Source: DASUPK01 sp963843085 | GTDB taxonomy: Bacteria; Actinomycetota; Thermoleophilia; Solirubrobacterales; 70-9 | Direction: 5' to 3' | Assembly: GCA_963843085.1 (NCBI GenBank) | Contig: CAWJJG010000005.1 | Location: 1 to 64,000, forward strand | Length of the DNA stretch: 64,000 nt | Shown here: piece after piece, positions 28,244 to 38,776 of the stretch | Layout: each line of letters begins with the position of its first letter | Position numbering within the stretch: the first letter of the stretch is position 1 | The notes under the pieces: generated by a model | The model's input: only the letters and a program-made list of their open reading frames with translations | Told to the model about the DNA's origin: nothing | Databases searched by the model: none | Program-made: the position numbers and the translations under genes

Positions 28244-29094
28244 ATCGAATCTCGCTCAATTACGTCATATGTTGCGTAGCGATCGTCGCCGGACTTCCGA
28301 ATTTGGACGATTGCCCCGACAAGCCCGCCACGGCGTGCACGAACGCCCTCGATCGCAAGGGACAACGACTTAGAACTTGCATAGATGATCTTCTCTGCCT
28401 GACTTTCGAATTCGCGAACTAGAATCGCCGGCGCGTAGCCACGGCCTACCCGGGCGATAAATGGTTCGCTTTCAATCTGGACTTCAACCCAGGCGGTGCC
28501 AATCGTTAGGACGTTGTCGTGGCGGCGTGGAGACCGACTTTCACCGCCGTTGATGTCGCCGCCCGCAGACGTGCTCTGATCGATCGCGTAGACAACACGT
28601 TCTTCCTCGACCGCGATCGAGGGGAAAACAATGAAGGGAACCTCGGCCGGAGGCTCGCCCGCGTCCGTGAGCCGTCGATAACCCGCGACAAGCAGGTGCC
28701 CCCGCAAAATCGCGGCTGCGTCAAAGATCTGAAGCTTGCAAGGCCGCTTGCCTGCGCACACCCACCGTCCTCGTCCGCTAAGGATCGGTGGCGCGAATGT
28801 TCGGCCTGGTTCTAACCGGAGAATCTGGACGGCTGCGTCAATATCGGATTCTGCCGGCGGAGTTTGGTAGCCACCTTTGCTCCTGATGTTCAGGGTGGAC
28901 TCGACATAGTCAGCGGCAGGGACGAAGCTCAAGTCAGCTAGCCGATCCGAATCCATCGCTCCAAGGAAGCACGACGGCCGCGAACCGTCTGGTGCAATCG
29001 GCACTACGCCTTTGACGGTAAGCGCAGGAACCAGGTCTGGCGCCCCTGCGACGGGCTTACCAAGACTGATTGTCGACTCAGTGGTGACACTCAT
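28240..29094 (-). CDS. Unrecognised protein within the sulfur-modification island
   Basis: 284 residues from ATG 29094. Begins MSVTTESTISLGKPVAGAPD. A middle stretch, DAAAILRGHLLVAGYRRLTD, then VPFIVFPSIAVEEERVVYAI, resembles the strand-helix-strand order around the DGQHR site of its neighbours but the DGQHR residues themselves are absent. The C-terminal third (VQIESEPFIARVGRGYAPAI, then EFESQAEKIIYASSKSLSLA) is beta-rich and then helical. I would not name it. It overlaps the GIY-YIG gene by 4 bp and follows the methyltransferase-like gene by 75 bp, so it belongs to the same transcript and is probably an accessory or DNA-binding factor. Confidence 0.6.
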   Translation of the reverse strand: MSVTTESTISLGKPVAGAPDLVPALTVKGVVPIAPDGSRPSCFLGAMDSDRLADLSFVPAADYVESTLNIRSKGGYQTPPAESDIDAAVQILRLEPGRTFAPPILSGRGRWVCAGKRPCKLQIFDAAAILRGHLLVAGYRRLTDAGEPPAEVPFIVFPSIAVEEERVVYAIDQSTSAGGDINGGESRSPRRHDNVLTIGTAWVEVQIESEPFIARVGRGYAPAILVREFESQAEKIIYASSKSLSLAIEGVRARRGGLVGAIVQIRKSGDDRYATYDVIERDSI

Positions 29095-29169
29095 GTCCTA
29101 CCCCGCGGACTCCCTCTCCTCCACGCGGCGGCATCCTAGTAGCTCATCGGGCGCCCGCCTAGACCTAGG

Positions 29170-30651
29170 CTATTTGTCTGGCCGGCTTTCGACAGCTATG
29201 AGACGGTGGCCCTTCGCCGCGAAACCCTTTTCCCGAAGAACTGCGCGCCAACCTAAATCCGTCCCGATCCGACTCGGGTCCTCGTATAGGCCCGCCTTTA
29301 CCTCCTGCCGGGTAAGACGAGCAAACCGCTGCGCGAGCGGATAGTCCTGTGCAACAAAACGCTCCTTACGATGCAGGATTGGCGGGTTATCCCGCTCCGA
29401 GTAGTCGGCAAAATCGGTCTCAAGAGAATCCAGCGCCACGAGATACGCACCGTGAAGCCGCGGATGTGGATCTTCGTCGAAGTCGGGATATTGGAGGTAG
29501 ACCACTCTCGGACGTTGGGTGTCGAACTTGATCACGGTGGCATCGGCCACGGTGCCGAGCAGCTCACGCGCGCAGCCTTCCAACACTCTCAACACAGTGG
29601 GCATCTGAGGCAGGGCACTGACATGGACATAAAGCGTTTCAGGCATGCGCTTGCCGATCGAGGCCGCACGGATTCCGTCGGCGATCCGCTCCTGCTCACC
29701 GATAGCAAAAAGAGCACGGTCCGCCTGTGCGCAAGCGTCCTTGTAGCTGCCGAAGAACTCTTTGATGTCGTGCTGGGCGGTGTCGGGCAATTCAGAAAAC
29801 CTGGGACGTCGCTGGAAACGCGATAGTGCGAGGTAGACAAGAAGCTCTTCATAGCGTCCGAGCCGCGCACGGTCCCAGCGCTCTTCAGCGGTCACAGCTC
29901 GTATGACCTGAAAGGCCTGCCGCGGGCTCCCTACTTGTTCGCGCAGCTCGGCCTCGCGCGCGAACTCACCAGCTCGAGGGACCCGACCATGGTCCTCGAC
30001 AAATTCCATGAATTCCTCGAGCAACTCCTGATGTGCTTGGAACACGACGTCGCGGCGACGACCCGGCCGGTGGCGTCTAACTCGATTAAGCAGGTACTCC
30101 TGTGCCTGACGAGGATCGCGAAAGGCATAAAAGATGCCTGGCTCTGCGGCAACGCTGGCCACACCGAGTTCTGCATCTATCCATTCGCGCAGCTCCTCTT
30201 GGGTGAAGAACTTCTGAAAGGTCTCACGGCCGGTGATAACGCCATCGCCGCAGCTCCGACCCTCCAAGCCTTTGGACTCAGCCTGTAGCCGCGCCGAGAC
30301 AATGAGGAGCTCTGTTGCGAGGTCCCATGCGGTCCGAAGGACAGACTTGCGCTCCTCGGGGTCCTCGATCACGTTGACCACGTACCCGAGATTCACCACT
30401 TCCGCTGGCTGAAGCCCCTGGTTAGGGAAAAAGTTCGGATCGAAGCCAAAGGCTTCAATCTCGATGTTCTGCAGACGCCTGACATCGCCGCCGCGACCAC
30501 ATCCGTAGTCGAAGAATCGCTTCCCTGGGCCGATCAGTTGATCCTCGAGGCCGCGCACGACAGGCCTTGAGAGCGACGTTCGATGGAGCGCGGTCCGCTG
30601 GCGCTCGATCGCGGTCTGAGAGATCGACTCTGATGAGGTGGTGGATGGCAT
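29170..30651 (-). CDS. Phosphorothioation-associated methyltransferase-like protein
   Basis: 493 residues. The N-terminus is TSLSRPVVRGLEDQLIG followed by RFFDYGCGRGGDVRRLQNIE, a class I SAM-binding motif I (D-Y-G-C-G-x-G-x-D), then AFGFDPNF (acidic loop) and VVNLGYVVNVIEDPEERKSV. The rest is a long helical C-terminus with HRKERFVAQDYPLAQRFARL near the end. The order and motifs fit the 'DNA phosphorothioation-associated putative methyltransferase' family (TIGR04096), which is known only from dnd-type loci. Whether it methylates anything is not established. It starts 48 bp after the end of the PAPS reductase gene. Confidence 0.8.
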   Translation of the reverse strand: MPSTTSSESISQTAIERQRTALHRTSLSRPVVRGLEDQLIGPGKRFFDYGCGRGGDVRRLQNIEIEAFGFDPNFFPNQGLQPAEVVNLGYVVNVIEDPEERKSVLRTAWDLATELLIVSARLQAESKGLEGRSCGDGVITGRETFQKFFTQEELREWIDAELGVASVAAEPGIFYAFRDPRQAQEYLLNRVRRHRPGRRRDVVFQAHQELLEEFMEFVEDHGRVPRAGEFAREAELREQVGSPRQAFQVIRAVTAEERWDRARLGRYEELLVYLALSRFQRRPRFSELPDTAQHDIKEFFGSYKDACAQADRALFAIGEQERIADGIRAASIGKRMPETLYVHVSALPQMPTVLRVLEGCARELLGTVADATVIKFDTQRPRVVYLQYPDFDEDPHPRLHGAYLVALDSLETDFADYSERDNPPILHRKERFVAQDYPLAQRFARLTRQEVKAGLYEDPSRIGTDLGWRAVLREKGFAAKGHRLIAVESRPDK

Positions 30652-30699
30652 TACACCCTCCCGGACCGTATCGGACTATTCAGGCACTGGTGGCTGAGT

Positions 30700-31522
30700 T
30701 CAGACGTGGCACATGGTGCAAGGGGCTGCGTCGTCTTCAGCGTCGAGCACATCCCCGAGCACCTCTGAGAGCGGGCGGTTTGGTCCAGCGGCCTGCTCTC
30801 GTGCAAGAGCAGCCTCATGCTCCGCGACGATCTCGTCGCGGCGGGCGATCAACTCGCGAAGGCTCTCGCCCTGCGCCCAGGTGAACCGCTTCGAGCCGAG
30901 GCCTTGTCTTCGTAGTTGACCTTCTCCTCATATTCGATCGCCGCTCGAACAGGTCGGGATGCTCGTCCGCGAGCATCGACCCACTCGAACTTGCGCTGGA
31001 AGAAGCAGAAGAAACAACCCGAGCGCGTGCGCCACCGTAGTAGGAGGGAAGCCCGACCCCAGCGTCGTCGAGGATCTGGAGAATGTCGGCCTTGACGAGC
31101 CCGTCCTCCTTGAACGGGAAAACGCGCCGTGACGTTGGCCTTGTGGGAGATGTAGCCCTCGCGATCCTCGTCAGCTCGGATGCCGATGTAGGTAACGGCT
31201 CGGCTCGTCGCCGATCCATGCCTCGAACGGCTTGATCTTGAGGTTCTTGGTGCACCAGCGCATCTGCGGCGAGGGCAGCGCACCGCCGAAGACGTGCAGC
31301 CAGTGGTCGAAGTCACGGTCTGAATTGAGCCGCTCGATCGGCTTGCCGAGCACGAGCTCGAGCCGCTGCAGGAACTCGTAGGTCTCCGGGAGCTCGCGGC
31401 CGGTATCGCAGAAGAAGTACTCCATCTCGCGGCTCCCGATCCCGCATGTGGATCGCAAGCGCGGCGCTGTCCTTGCCGCCCGAGAGCCCGAGGACGTGTC
31501 TTTGGTTGCCGTTCTCCGTCAT
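30700..31522 (-). CDS. dndC: DndC-like PAPS reductase/ATP pyrophosphatase, many frameshifts
   Basis: ATG 31522 starts MTENGNQRHVLGLSGGKDSA, the SGGKDS PP-loop of ATP pyrophosphatases. Continuing through about seven frame changes gives MEYFFCDTGRELPETYEFL, MRWCTKNLKIKPFEAWIGDE, VTYIGIRADEDREGY, FPFKEDGLVKADILQILDDA, a CFFCFFQRKFEW cysteine pair, HPDLFERAIEYEEKVNYEDK, FTWAQGESLRELIARRDEIV and a CTMCHV end. Joined length about 274 residues. Motifs stay intact, so I favour sequence errors over decay. DndC activates DNA with ATP and transfers sulfur through an Fe-S cluster; the Cys pairs fit that. The start overlaps the ATPase stop (TGATG). Confidence 0.75.
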
Positions 31523-34500
31523 CACTGTTTCCCTTCTGCGGTTCGCCGGTCGTCTGCCTCGACCTCGAGCAGGCGCTCAGCGAGTAGTGCGAGCGCTGCG
31601 ACCGGTGCCTCAGCTCCATGCTTTGCACGGAGCTGAGAGAGGATCTCATCGACCGCGGACGCGACCGGTTCGCGCAGGTCCGTCTGGCACGTCCAACAGT
31701 CGGCTGGCTTCCCGCCCGTCGGCGAGGGTCAATGTAAGGCGAGCCGTCGCGTCGTCTTCTCCCTCACGCTCTCGGAACAGCATCTGAAGGCGTCGCACCC
31801 ACCGAGCTCGTTCGGCGGCCAGGGCCTCGAAGGTCGGAATATCCGAATCGGACCAGCTTTCGGGGGGTCGATCCACCAGGTTCATCGCGAGCGCCTCAAG
31901 CCAATCCGCCTCATCCATCCCGCTCTCCTGGGACAAGAGCACGAAGGAGCGAAGCTTCGGCTCAATCACGTGGCGCTCTACGCCTGCCGTCTGCTGGGCG
32001 AGTCCGGCCCGCAAGCGAGTGGCATCCACATCGAATGCATTGGCGAGCGTTGCCTCAATGTGACGCGTGAGTGCCGGTTGAGCGTCTAGCAATTCGAGCA
32101 ATGCGTCCCCCAGCCTTGACGCATAAAGCCTGGTCCGCTCGGAGGTGACGTCCTCACGTAGCCGCTCGACGTCTACAGGCGTCGGGAAGCGCCGTGAACA
32201 GAAGTTCGTCAGGCTCTCGCGTTTCCAGTAGCGCTTTCCGGACTTGCTGTGCCATCGGATTTATCCGCTCGGTCGACCGGGCGTAATCGGAAAGACCCCT
32301 GACGATTGAGATCATGGGACGCAACACGGCGAGCGCGCTTCGATTGCGAGGATCCGTGCTGTCCGCCGTCGTTGCGCCCACCGCCTTCGCTAGCCCAACG
32401 AGCACCTCTTCTCGGAGGCTGTCCGCCGGCAGGCGCTTGACGGCAAAGCGCTCTGGGGTCTTTATCAATCGCTCGAGGTGTTCAGGCCCGATTCGCGGTA
32501 CATAGCTTCCGGCTTCGAAAAGCATCACGTCCTCATCGCGGTACAACAGTGCAGCCGCGAGGAGGACGGGAAGGGGTCCTGACTTCATGCCGAAAGGCGG
32601 CGCCTGCAGCCGCCGATAGACGGTGGTCCACTCCCAACACGTGACCATGAGCTTCATCAAGAGCTCGCATCACCTCTGCCCATGCATGCCAAAGCGTGCT
32701 GCGTTTGGGCGGCGGGCCAAAGGAGTGACCATCGCCGCGATCCCGATAGAGGCCCGTCGCAGTCAGTGCCGATCCAAGCATCGCCGTTTCCGGTCCGTAT
32801 CCGGAGAACCCCAGGCGCTCGTCACCAGTTTGGTCGAACATTGCCCCAATTAGGGTTCGACGTGCCTTGGCCCCTTGGGAGGTGAGCTCGCGACGATTCA
32901 GCATCTCGCTGTTCACCACCGGGGTCTTTGAATAGGTCCGATCACAGAGCTCGGAAAGCAGGCGCTCGATGCCCCCATGCGCGGCCATCTTTCGCACTGG
33001 CTCTCCCGTCGCAATGACTGCCACATCGTGTCGGGACGGGTCAAACGCCTCACGCAAAGCAGCTGCAAAGGTTTGCTGAGCACCAGCAAGCCGGTGGCGC
33101 ATTTCGCCACGAGCGACTGCGTCCCGCTCAAGCTCCGGACTGTTCTCCGCCGCGTCGATCGTCGCTGCGAGCTCCAGAGCGGCCCGCTCAGCGTGTTCGA
33201 GGGCGCCGGCAACCAGAATCACAATCGGCCTGACCGTCTTCGGTCTCCGCTGGCGGAGAGGACGGTCCCTCGCCCAATAGGTATACGAGCACTCCATCGC
33301 TCTCCGGACTTAGCTTTGGATCGAATCCGTCAAGGGTGCTTGAATAGTGGGCCTCGAAGAAACGGAGGGTGGCCGTCTGGTGGCTGTGTCGTCGCGCAAT
33401 CACCGGACGTGCTGGCTCCCGGTGCACCGCGAGCTTCAGGAGCAGGTCGCGGATCGGCTCTCCCGCGAGCAATTGCTGACGGCGTTGATCAACCCGCGCA
33501 GCAATGTCAAAGTCTGAGCCCTCCCAAACCCGGTACTCATCAGCGAATCGTCGATAGGTAATCAGCCCACTTGCGACCAACGCTTTGAGCGAATCCTCGA
33601 CTTTGCTTTGGTCGTCACGCCCGTTGTCCATCGCGAGCTTCAGCAATTCAGGAGAGGCGCGCAGCTCGGTTCCTCCGGCCAGGTTAAGGGCTCCAATCGC
33701 TTTGAGAATCGCGAACTCGTGCTCGCTGAGCCGATCGGCCTCAAGGATCCGATCGTGGATCTCGCGATAGCGCTCGCCGCCTGATCGAAGCTCACCCAGC
33801 GACGCCGCAGTGACGAAGTAGTCATACGCAGCATCGAGTCCGACAAATGTCGGTTTGTTAGGGCTTGCATCGGTCCTCTCGAGGATCCATCGCAATGTGT
33901 TCGGCGCGCCACTTGCAATGAACGCGCCAAGCGAGCGATCGTGCTGTCCAAGCCGGCCTGCGAGCGCTGCGGCAACCGGCGGAACAACGGGATGAAGCGG
34001 ATAGGTACTCATGTCCCCCAGGACCTCGGTTGGGATCCCGGCTCTCCGCGGCACGCGAAGTGAATAGTTCGATCTCGGCCTGTGCCGCCGTGCGGTGTCT
34101 CCTTGGGAAGCGAGCGCTGATCGAGCGCACGCGCCGATGAGAGACACAGCATGGGAGGGATCCGCGTCAAATACGCGAGGCTCAAAGCGCCCTTCCACTT
34201 TCCGCCATTCGGCCCGAGACGCTGGCGGCAGGCCAGACGTCGACTCTTCAAGCGAGAGATGCTGCAGCGTGAGAATCCAGCCTGCTAGGTCAATCGAGTT
34301 CGACATTCGCTCGGCCAACAGCTGGAGCGCATAGAGTTCGCCGGGTTCGGCATTCCCCTCGTTCTCGAGAATTCGCCCGAACTCATCAAGCACCAGGAGT
34401 ACAGGTGCGTGGGACGCAAGGGCATCGAACGCCTCGACCACCCTCCTGCTGCGGGTTTGGTCCGCGCCCCCCAGAGAGTCCGCGAAGGGCCGACAGACCA

Positions 34501-34971
34501 CGTGGCCGTCGGCCGCGCCGATGGGTCCAGAAGCGCTCTCCACCTTCTTCGAGAGCACGTGCGAGGGAGGTGGAGAGCCTCTCATCTCGCGCAGTTACAC
34601 ACGCAAGAACGGCGCCCGCGTCTCCCGACTCCAGCCTTGCGACGGGTACGTGTGAGTGCATTCGCCAAGCCCCGGTCACTTGAACGGATAGCTCGCAGCG
34701 CGCTCGCATAGGCGTCGTCGTCCTTTGGGCCGAGTACGCCCGCTAGTAGATGCGCGAATGTGGATTTGCCGGCGCCATATGGACCAATCACTGACCATGC
34801 CCTGAGCCTCGCCCCAGAAGCGCAGGACCGGTTGATCGCGCCGAGCAACTGGAGTGCGGCTATCGGCGGGGAGTAGGACTTAAGTGGGTCGTCGGTGCCG
34901 AGATCCCGCTCAAGACTTACCGAGCGAAGATCGGGGCGACTTACTGCGATGTAGTCGGCAAGTTTGCTCAT
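31522..34971 (-). CDS. Large P-loop ATPase of the sulfur-modification island, frameshifted
   Basis: ATG 34971 (overlapping the DUF4007 stop as ATGA) opens MSKLADYIAVSRPDLRSVSL and a Walker A WSVIGPYGAGKSTFAHLLAG near residue 62; Walker B follows in VLLVLDEFGRILENEGNAEP. The protein continues through at least five frame changes (near 34600, 33250, 32650, 32130, 31680) with long helical stretches, e.g. MFDQTGDERLGFSGYGPETA and LRSFVLLSQESGMDEADWLE, ending EVEADDRRTAEGKQ at 31522. About 1150 residues joined. Size and fold order resemble BREX/DISARM-type big ATPases more than the SMC-like DndD, which I cannot find here. It is coupled to DUF4007 and DndC-like genes on both sides, so it likely powers the modification complex. 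Confidence 0.65.
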
Positions 34972-35896
34972 GCCGCTACGGCCCGCGTTGCGTTTCGCGC
35001 GTAGAAACGCTTCAGGATGTGATCGGGGTCGCCGTCGAGCTCGGCTGAATAGACAAACACCGGGGCGGCGGCGCTGGTGGTGACAGCGAATCCCTTTGTA
35101 CCGCTTCGAAGCCCGCTCGATCGCGGCAGCAAGCTGGGACTCTGAAAGACGAAAGACGACCCCGGGGGAGCCGGTCTCCGAGGCCAGCCGTGATAGCGGG
35201 GTAACGCCCTCGGACTGCCGCATGGCAAAACGGACGGAGGCGTATGCAACGACGTCATCGGCGAGACCTGGCTTGGGGCCTTCGACAAATACGAGAGTCT
35301 TCGGGGTGCCGGGAAGCTCGCGGAGGAGGCCGAGCTCAGAAAATGGCGAGTCGATTGTGTCCTCGAGCAAGTCCCTGCCACTCATTACCGACGCGTACAT
35401 CCGCAGCAGGCAGCGGACGTCCTTGCGCAATGAGTTAGTCGCAACTTCCCCCCACTCCGGGCGGTCAGCACACGAGCGTTGAATGAGTGAGAGCACGGCG
35501 TCCCCCGAGGCCGCCACCGCGCCGGGCTGCGCCAGGGCGAAATACCAGCTCGGGGCTATGCAGGGGGCTTCGAGCAACTTCCAATGGAGAAGCCAGAGAC
35601 TTGCCGACGACTCCAGGTACGGATCCCATCCGTCCTCGCCGAGGAGGGCACTGCCGAAACTCGCTCGGGACCGCATCGGAGAGTCGGGGCCGCTCCTCAT
35701 TCGGCCGACGCTCTAGAACCTTGAACGCCTCGGCCCAGTAGCGAATGGCACGCACCATGTTCTTGCCGACCCCGAGCTCGATCGGCGCGTCGCGTTCCAA
35801 GAAGATGTCCGGTCGCGCTAGCGCCGCGTCATGTGCCTTCTTGAGCCACCCATACCTCGGAGCAAAGGTTTCGTGCCGAGCAAATATCGGCTGCAA
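34968..35896 (-). CDS. DUF4007-family protein, frameshifted
   Basis: TTG 35896 starts LQPIFARHETFAPRYGWLKK, then FLERDAPIELGVGKNMVRAI and RYWAEAFKVLE: the F-A-R-H-E-T-F-x-x-R-x-x-W-L-K and G-V-G-K-N-M motifs are diagnostic of DUF4007. A frame change near 35660 leads to DGWDPYLESSASLWLLHWKL and a long helical middle; a second near 35080 leads to FAVTTSAAAPVFVYSAELDG and the stop at 34968. Joined length about 309 residues. DUF4007 genes are known beside PAPS-reductase and cysteine-desulfurase genes in phosphorothioation-type neighbourhoods; the biochemical role is not known. The helix-turn-helix-like GKNMVRAIRYW segment could contact DNA. Confidence 0.78.
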
Positions 35897-35932
35897 GGCT
35901 GCTGTCTCTTCGGCACGAACTCTTCCACCCGC

Positions 35933-37072
35933 TCAAGCATGCACCAACCCGCGGACGCGCTCAATGCAGTCTCGAAGTTGGTCCGCCGCCTGATCGATCT
36001 CATGCTCGGTCGTAAAACGCGTGAGTCCAAAGCGAACCGTGTGGTCAGCCTCATCAGGTCTCAATCCCATCTCGAGAAAGACCCGCGAGGGGGTGGGGGA
36101 ACCGGTGGAGCACGCGCTTCCCCGCGAGAAAGCAAGCTCTGGGCAGCCGGCGAGCAGAGCATCGCCCGGTGCGCCCTCAATCGTCACCGACAGACTCCCC
36201 GGAAGTCGTCTGGCGCGATATCCATTTACTTGAACTCCGCCGACCTCCAGAAGCCGCTGCTGAAGACGATCTCGCAACGATTGAAGGCGCTTCATCTCCG
36301 GATCTAGGTCCATCGCAGCAAACTGACAGGCTGCCGCTAGACCCACTGCGCTGGGCACATTCACAGTGCCGCTGCGAAGGCCTCCTTCCTGCCCTCCTCC
36401 TCGAAGAAGCGGACGCAAATTACCACGGGCGCGCTCACCAATAAGAAGCGCGCCTACGCCCATGGGTCCATACATTTTGTGCCCTGACACTGAGAGCAGG
36501 TCGATGCAGCTGTCGCGCATATCTAGGGGGACCTTCCCAGCAGCCTGCGCGGCATCACAGTGGAATAGCCCACCGGCGGCTCGAACGAGCGAGCCGATCT
36601 CAGCAATCGGGTGGACCACCCCATTTTCGTTGTTCGCAGCTGCGAGGCTAACCAGGCACTTCGGCCGAATAGCAGAACGAAAGGCATCGAGGTCGATCTC
36701 GCCCTCTCGATCAACACCGAGCAGACATAGTTCGATCTCACGCTCTTCAGCAGATGCACGGAGTGGCTCGTAGACTGACGGGTGTTCAGTGGTGCCGGAA
36801 ATCACGTACCGGCTAGGACCGCTGAGTGCTGCCGTGAGAGCCAGATTGTTGCTCTCTGTAGCACCAGAGGTGAAGACCACCATCTGGGGTGAAACGTTGA
36901 ACGAAGTCGCGATTCGTCGTCTTGCGTGAGCGAGCAGCTGTGCTGCGTCACTGCCCAACTGGTGAGGGCTCCCTGGGTTTCCGACCGCCCTCCCTTCAAA
37001 CCACGGGCGCATCTCCTCACCGACGCGAGGATCGACGGGCGTGGTTGACAGGGCGTCGAGATAGATCGTCAT
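35933..37072 (-). CDS. dndA: DndA-type cysteine desulfurase
   Basis: About 379 residues from ATG 37072 (GGAAG upstream); the longer start at 37108 adds a poor N-terminus. Fold-type I PLP enzyme: YLDALSTTPVDPRVGEEM, then VVFTSGATESNNLALTAAL, FHCDAAQAAGKVPLDM, the PLP lysine in LLSVSGHKMYGPMGVGAL and the catalytic cysteine in FSRGSACSTGSPTPSRVFLE. It takes sulfur from cysteine as a persulfide. Its place directly before DUF4007 and near the DndC-like gene makes it the sulfur donor for DNA modification; housekeeping IscS cannot be excluded by sequence alone, but no isc/suf genes are here. The 230 bp upstream (37073-37302) hold no gene I can support. Confidence 0.85.
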   Translation of the reverse strand: MTIYLDALSTTPVDPRVGEEMRPWFEGRAVGNPGSPHQLGSDAAQLLAHARRRIATSFNVSPQMVVFTSGATESNNLALTAALSGPSRYVISGTTEHPSVYEPLRASAEEREIELCLLGVDREGEIDLDAFRSAIRPKCLVSLAAANNENGVVHPIAEIGSLVRAAGGLFHCDAAQAAGKVPLDMRDSCIDLLSVSGHKMYGPMGVGALLIGERARGNLRPLLRGGGQEGGLRSGTVNVPSAVGLAAACQFAAMDLDPEMKRLQSLRDRLQQRLLEVGGVQVNGYRARRLPGSLSVTIEGAPGDALLAGCPELAFSRGSACSTGSPTPSRVFLEMGLRPDEADHTVRFGLTRFTTEHEIDQAADQLRDCIERVRGLVHA

Positions 37073-37302
37073 CGCTTTGATTCTTCCGCGAAACTCGGAC
37101 GCACGCACTCCCGAGTGGGGGCTCCACGGCCGTTCCCATTCCGATGTGGGTCGTTGACGCGAGCCGCATAGCCATTTAGGGCCGAGGAAACGAACATCTC
37201 CCCACCTGGTCGAACCGTCCCGCCGCCGACCCGGGAGGCACCACGGAGCGTGTGAACCTGAGGTGTTGTCTACGCCCTCGAGCTACAAGGCGCATTGTCG
37301 CG

Positions 37303-38724
37303 CTAACCCGCTCTCAGCCGCTTTAGAGCCGCAACGTCGTAGGATCCGAGCTCGAATTGCTGTTCCAGCTCGTGTTGGATGGCATCCTCAGAATGCGGCG
37401 CGCCCAGCACATACGCAATCAACATCCCCGCTGCCTGCCAATGTTTCTTCGCGTGCAGCATGGTGTTGTTTGGGCCGACGATGATGTCACGCCACATAGG
37501 ATTGACCTGCTCGCCGCCACCCCTCCGCTTCATAATGCGGTGAAAAAACCGCTCCGAATACAGTGTGTCGATTCTCGAAAGCAGGGTCCCGTAGGCTCTG
37601 CTCCCCGTGCTTTTCCGATTTCCAAAGGCTTCGTAAATGGCCTGAAACAAGGCTTTCTGCCCTGCAACCGTGTAGAGCAGGTTCTCCTTTCGAGCCGCCT
37701 CGAGCTTCTTTCGCTTTTCGCGGGGTGCCTCCTTTGCCCATGACTGCTGCTCCGGCTGTTGCGGCGGCTTAAGTCCCGCGTTCTTAACTGTCGCGCGCCA
37801 GTCTTCGAATGCTTTGAGCTTGCCGAATGCATCCTCAATAATCTTCTTAGTGCTGATATCGAAATCAGGATGCCCTTCGAAATCACTATCCAAAATGCTC
37901 TTCCGATCAGTCTCTCCATAAACTGGCACGCCGACACGATCAGCCTCATCGGTGAGGAGAATTGCGATCACGTCAGCTAGTACGCCGATCGATGTCATGA
38001 ATGCATCATCTCCGGCCAGGTTCATACCGCTCGACCACTTAGTGAACTTCTCGAGCTGCGCATTACCCTCGAGAAGCTCGCGAGCCATCACCCCGTACAT
38101 GTTCGCGTCATCAATCAGGAGTCCCGTGAACTGGTCCATTGCGCGGGCGGTGAGATTGATGTCTCTAAAGAGTCTTCGGGTACCTTGGACGATCTCGCGG
38201 CGGTCGGTCGATCGGCCGCCCTTCCCCTCTCTTCCAATCGAGTCGAAAAACACAAAGACGACGGGCACATCCAATGGGGTGAGCAGCTTCCGATTTGCGC
38301 TGTCTGCCTGAAAAAGCTCAAGAGCACGTTTTCGATGCTGTCCGTCTACTACGACTCGCTCAACGTCCTTGTGCATCTTCAGCGTCGTCCATTTCTCGAC
38401 AACTCCAGCTTCAGCCTCCGGAGGCTGCTCAAGCCAAAAGCGCTTTCTGTTACCGGGGTCGGGAATTGGGATAACCACCATCGAGTTAAAGAACCGATAT
38501 CCAGCTCCCTGCAGATAGGGCAAGATTTCTTTTTCAACACGCTGCTGATTCAGAACTCGCTGAATTCGCTCGCTAAACGAGAGATCACTCTGACTTAACA
38601 GGTGGAGGTTCTCAACTGCATCGCGGAGAGATAGGGTTGTGACAAAGTACGTTACTTCTCCAAACTGACCCCTAACTCCGTTGTAGGAGATGTATTCCTC
38701 TTCTGCGCTTCGCAGTTTGGCCAC
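37303..38724 (-). CDS. dndB: DGQHR-domain (DndB-like) protein, first copy
   Basis: 473 residues from GTG 38724 with AGGAGG about 11 bases upstream. YFVTTLSLRDAVENLHLLSQ near the N-terminus corresponds to the family's first block, ERVVVDGQHRKRALELFQ near residue 130 is the DGQHR motif, followed by VPVVFVFFDSIGRE and RRLFRDINLTARAMDQFTGL, the N-x-x-A-x-x-x-D-Q segment seen in DndB. The C-terminal half is helical and basic. In dnd systems DndB is a regulator that also binds modified sites. It lies between a GIY-YIG gene and the cysteine desulfurase. The symbol rests on the motif and context. Confidence 0.8.
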   Translation of the reverse strand: MAKLRSAEEEYISYNGVRGQFGEVTYFVTTLSLRDAVENLHLLSQSDLSFSERIQRVLNQQRVEKEILPYLQGAGYRFFNSMVVIPIPDPGNRKRFWLEQPPEAEAGVVEKWTTLKMHKDVERVVVDGQHRKRALELFQADSANRKLLTPLDVPVVFVFFDSIGREGKGGRSTDRREIVQGTRRLFRDINLTARAMDQFTGLLIDDANMYGVMARELLEGNAQLEKFTKWSSGMNLAGDDAFMTSIGVLADVIAILLTDEADRVGVPVYGETDRKSILDSDFEGHPDFDISTKKIIEDAFGKLKAFEDWRATVKNAGLKPPQQPEQQSWAKEAPREKRKKLEAARKENLLYTVAGQKALFQAIYEAFGNRKSTGSRAYGTLLSRIDTLYSERFFHRIMKRRGGGEQVNPMWRDIIVGPNNTMLHAKKHWQAAGMLIAYVLGAPHSEDAIQHELEQQFELGSYDVAALKRLRAG

Positions 38725-38776
38725 TACACCTGCCTCCTTCCCTCATGCTCGAAGTATCTATGACTGCTTGCGCTAT

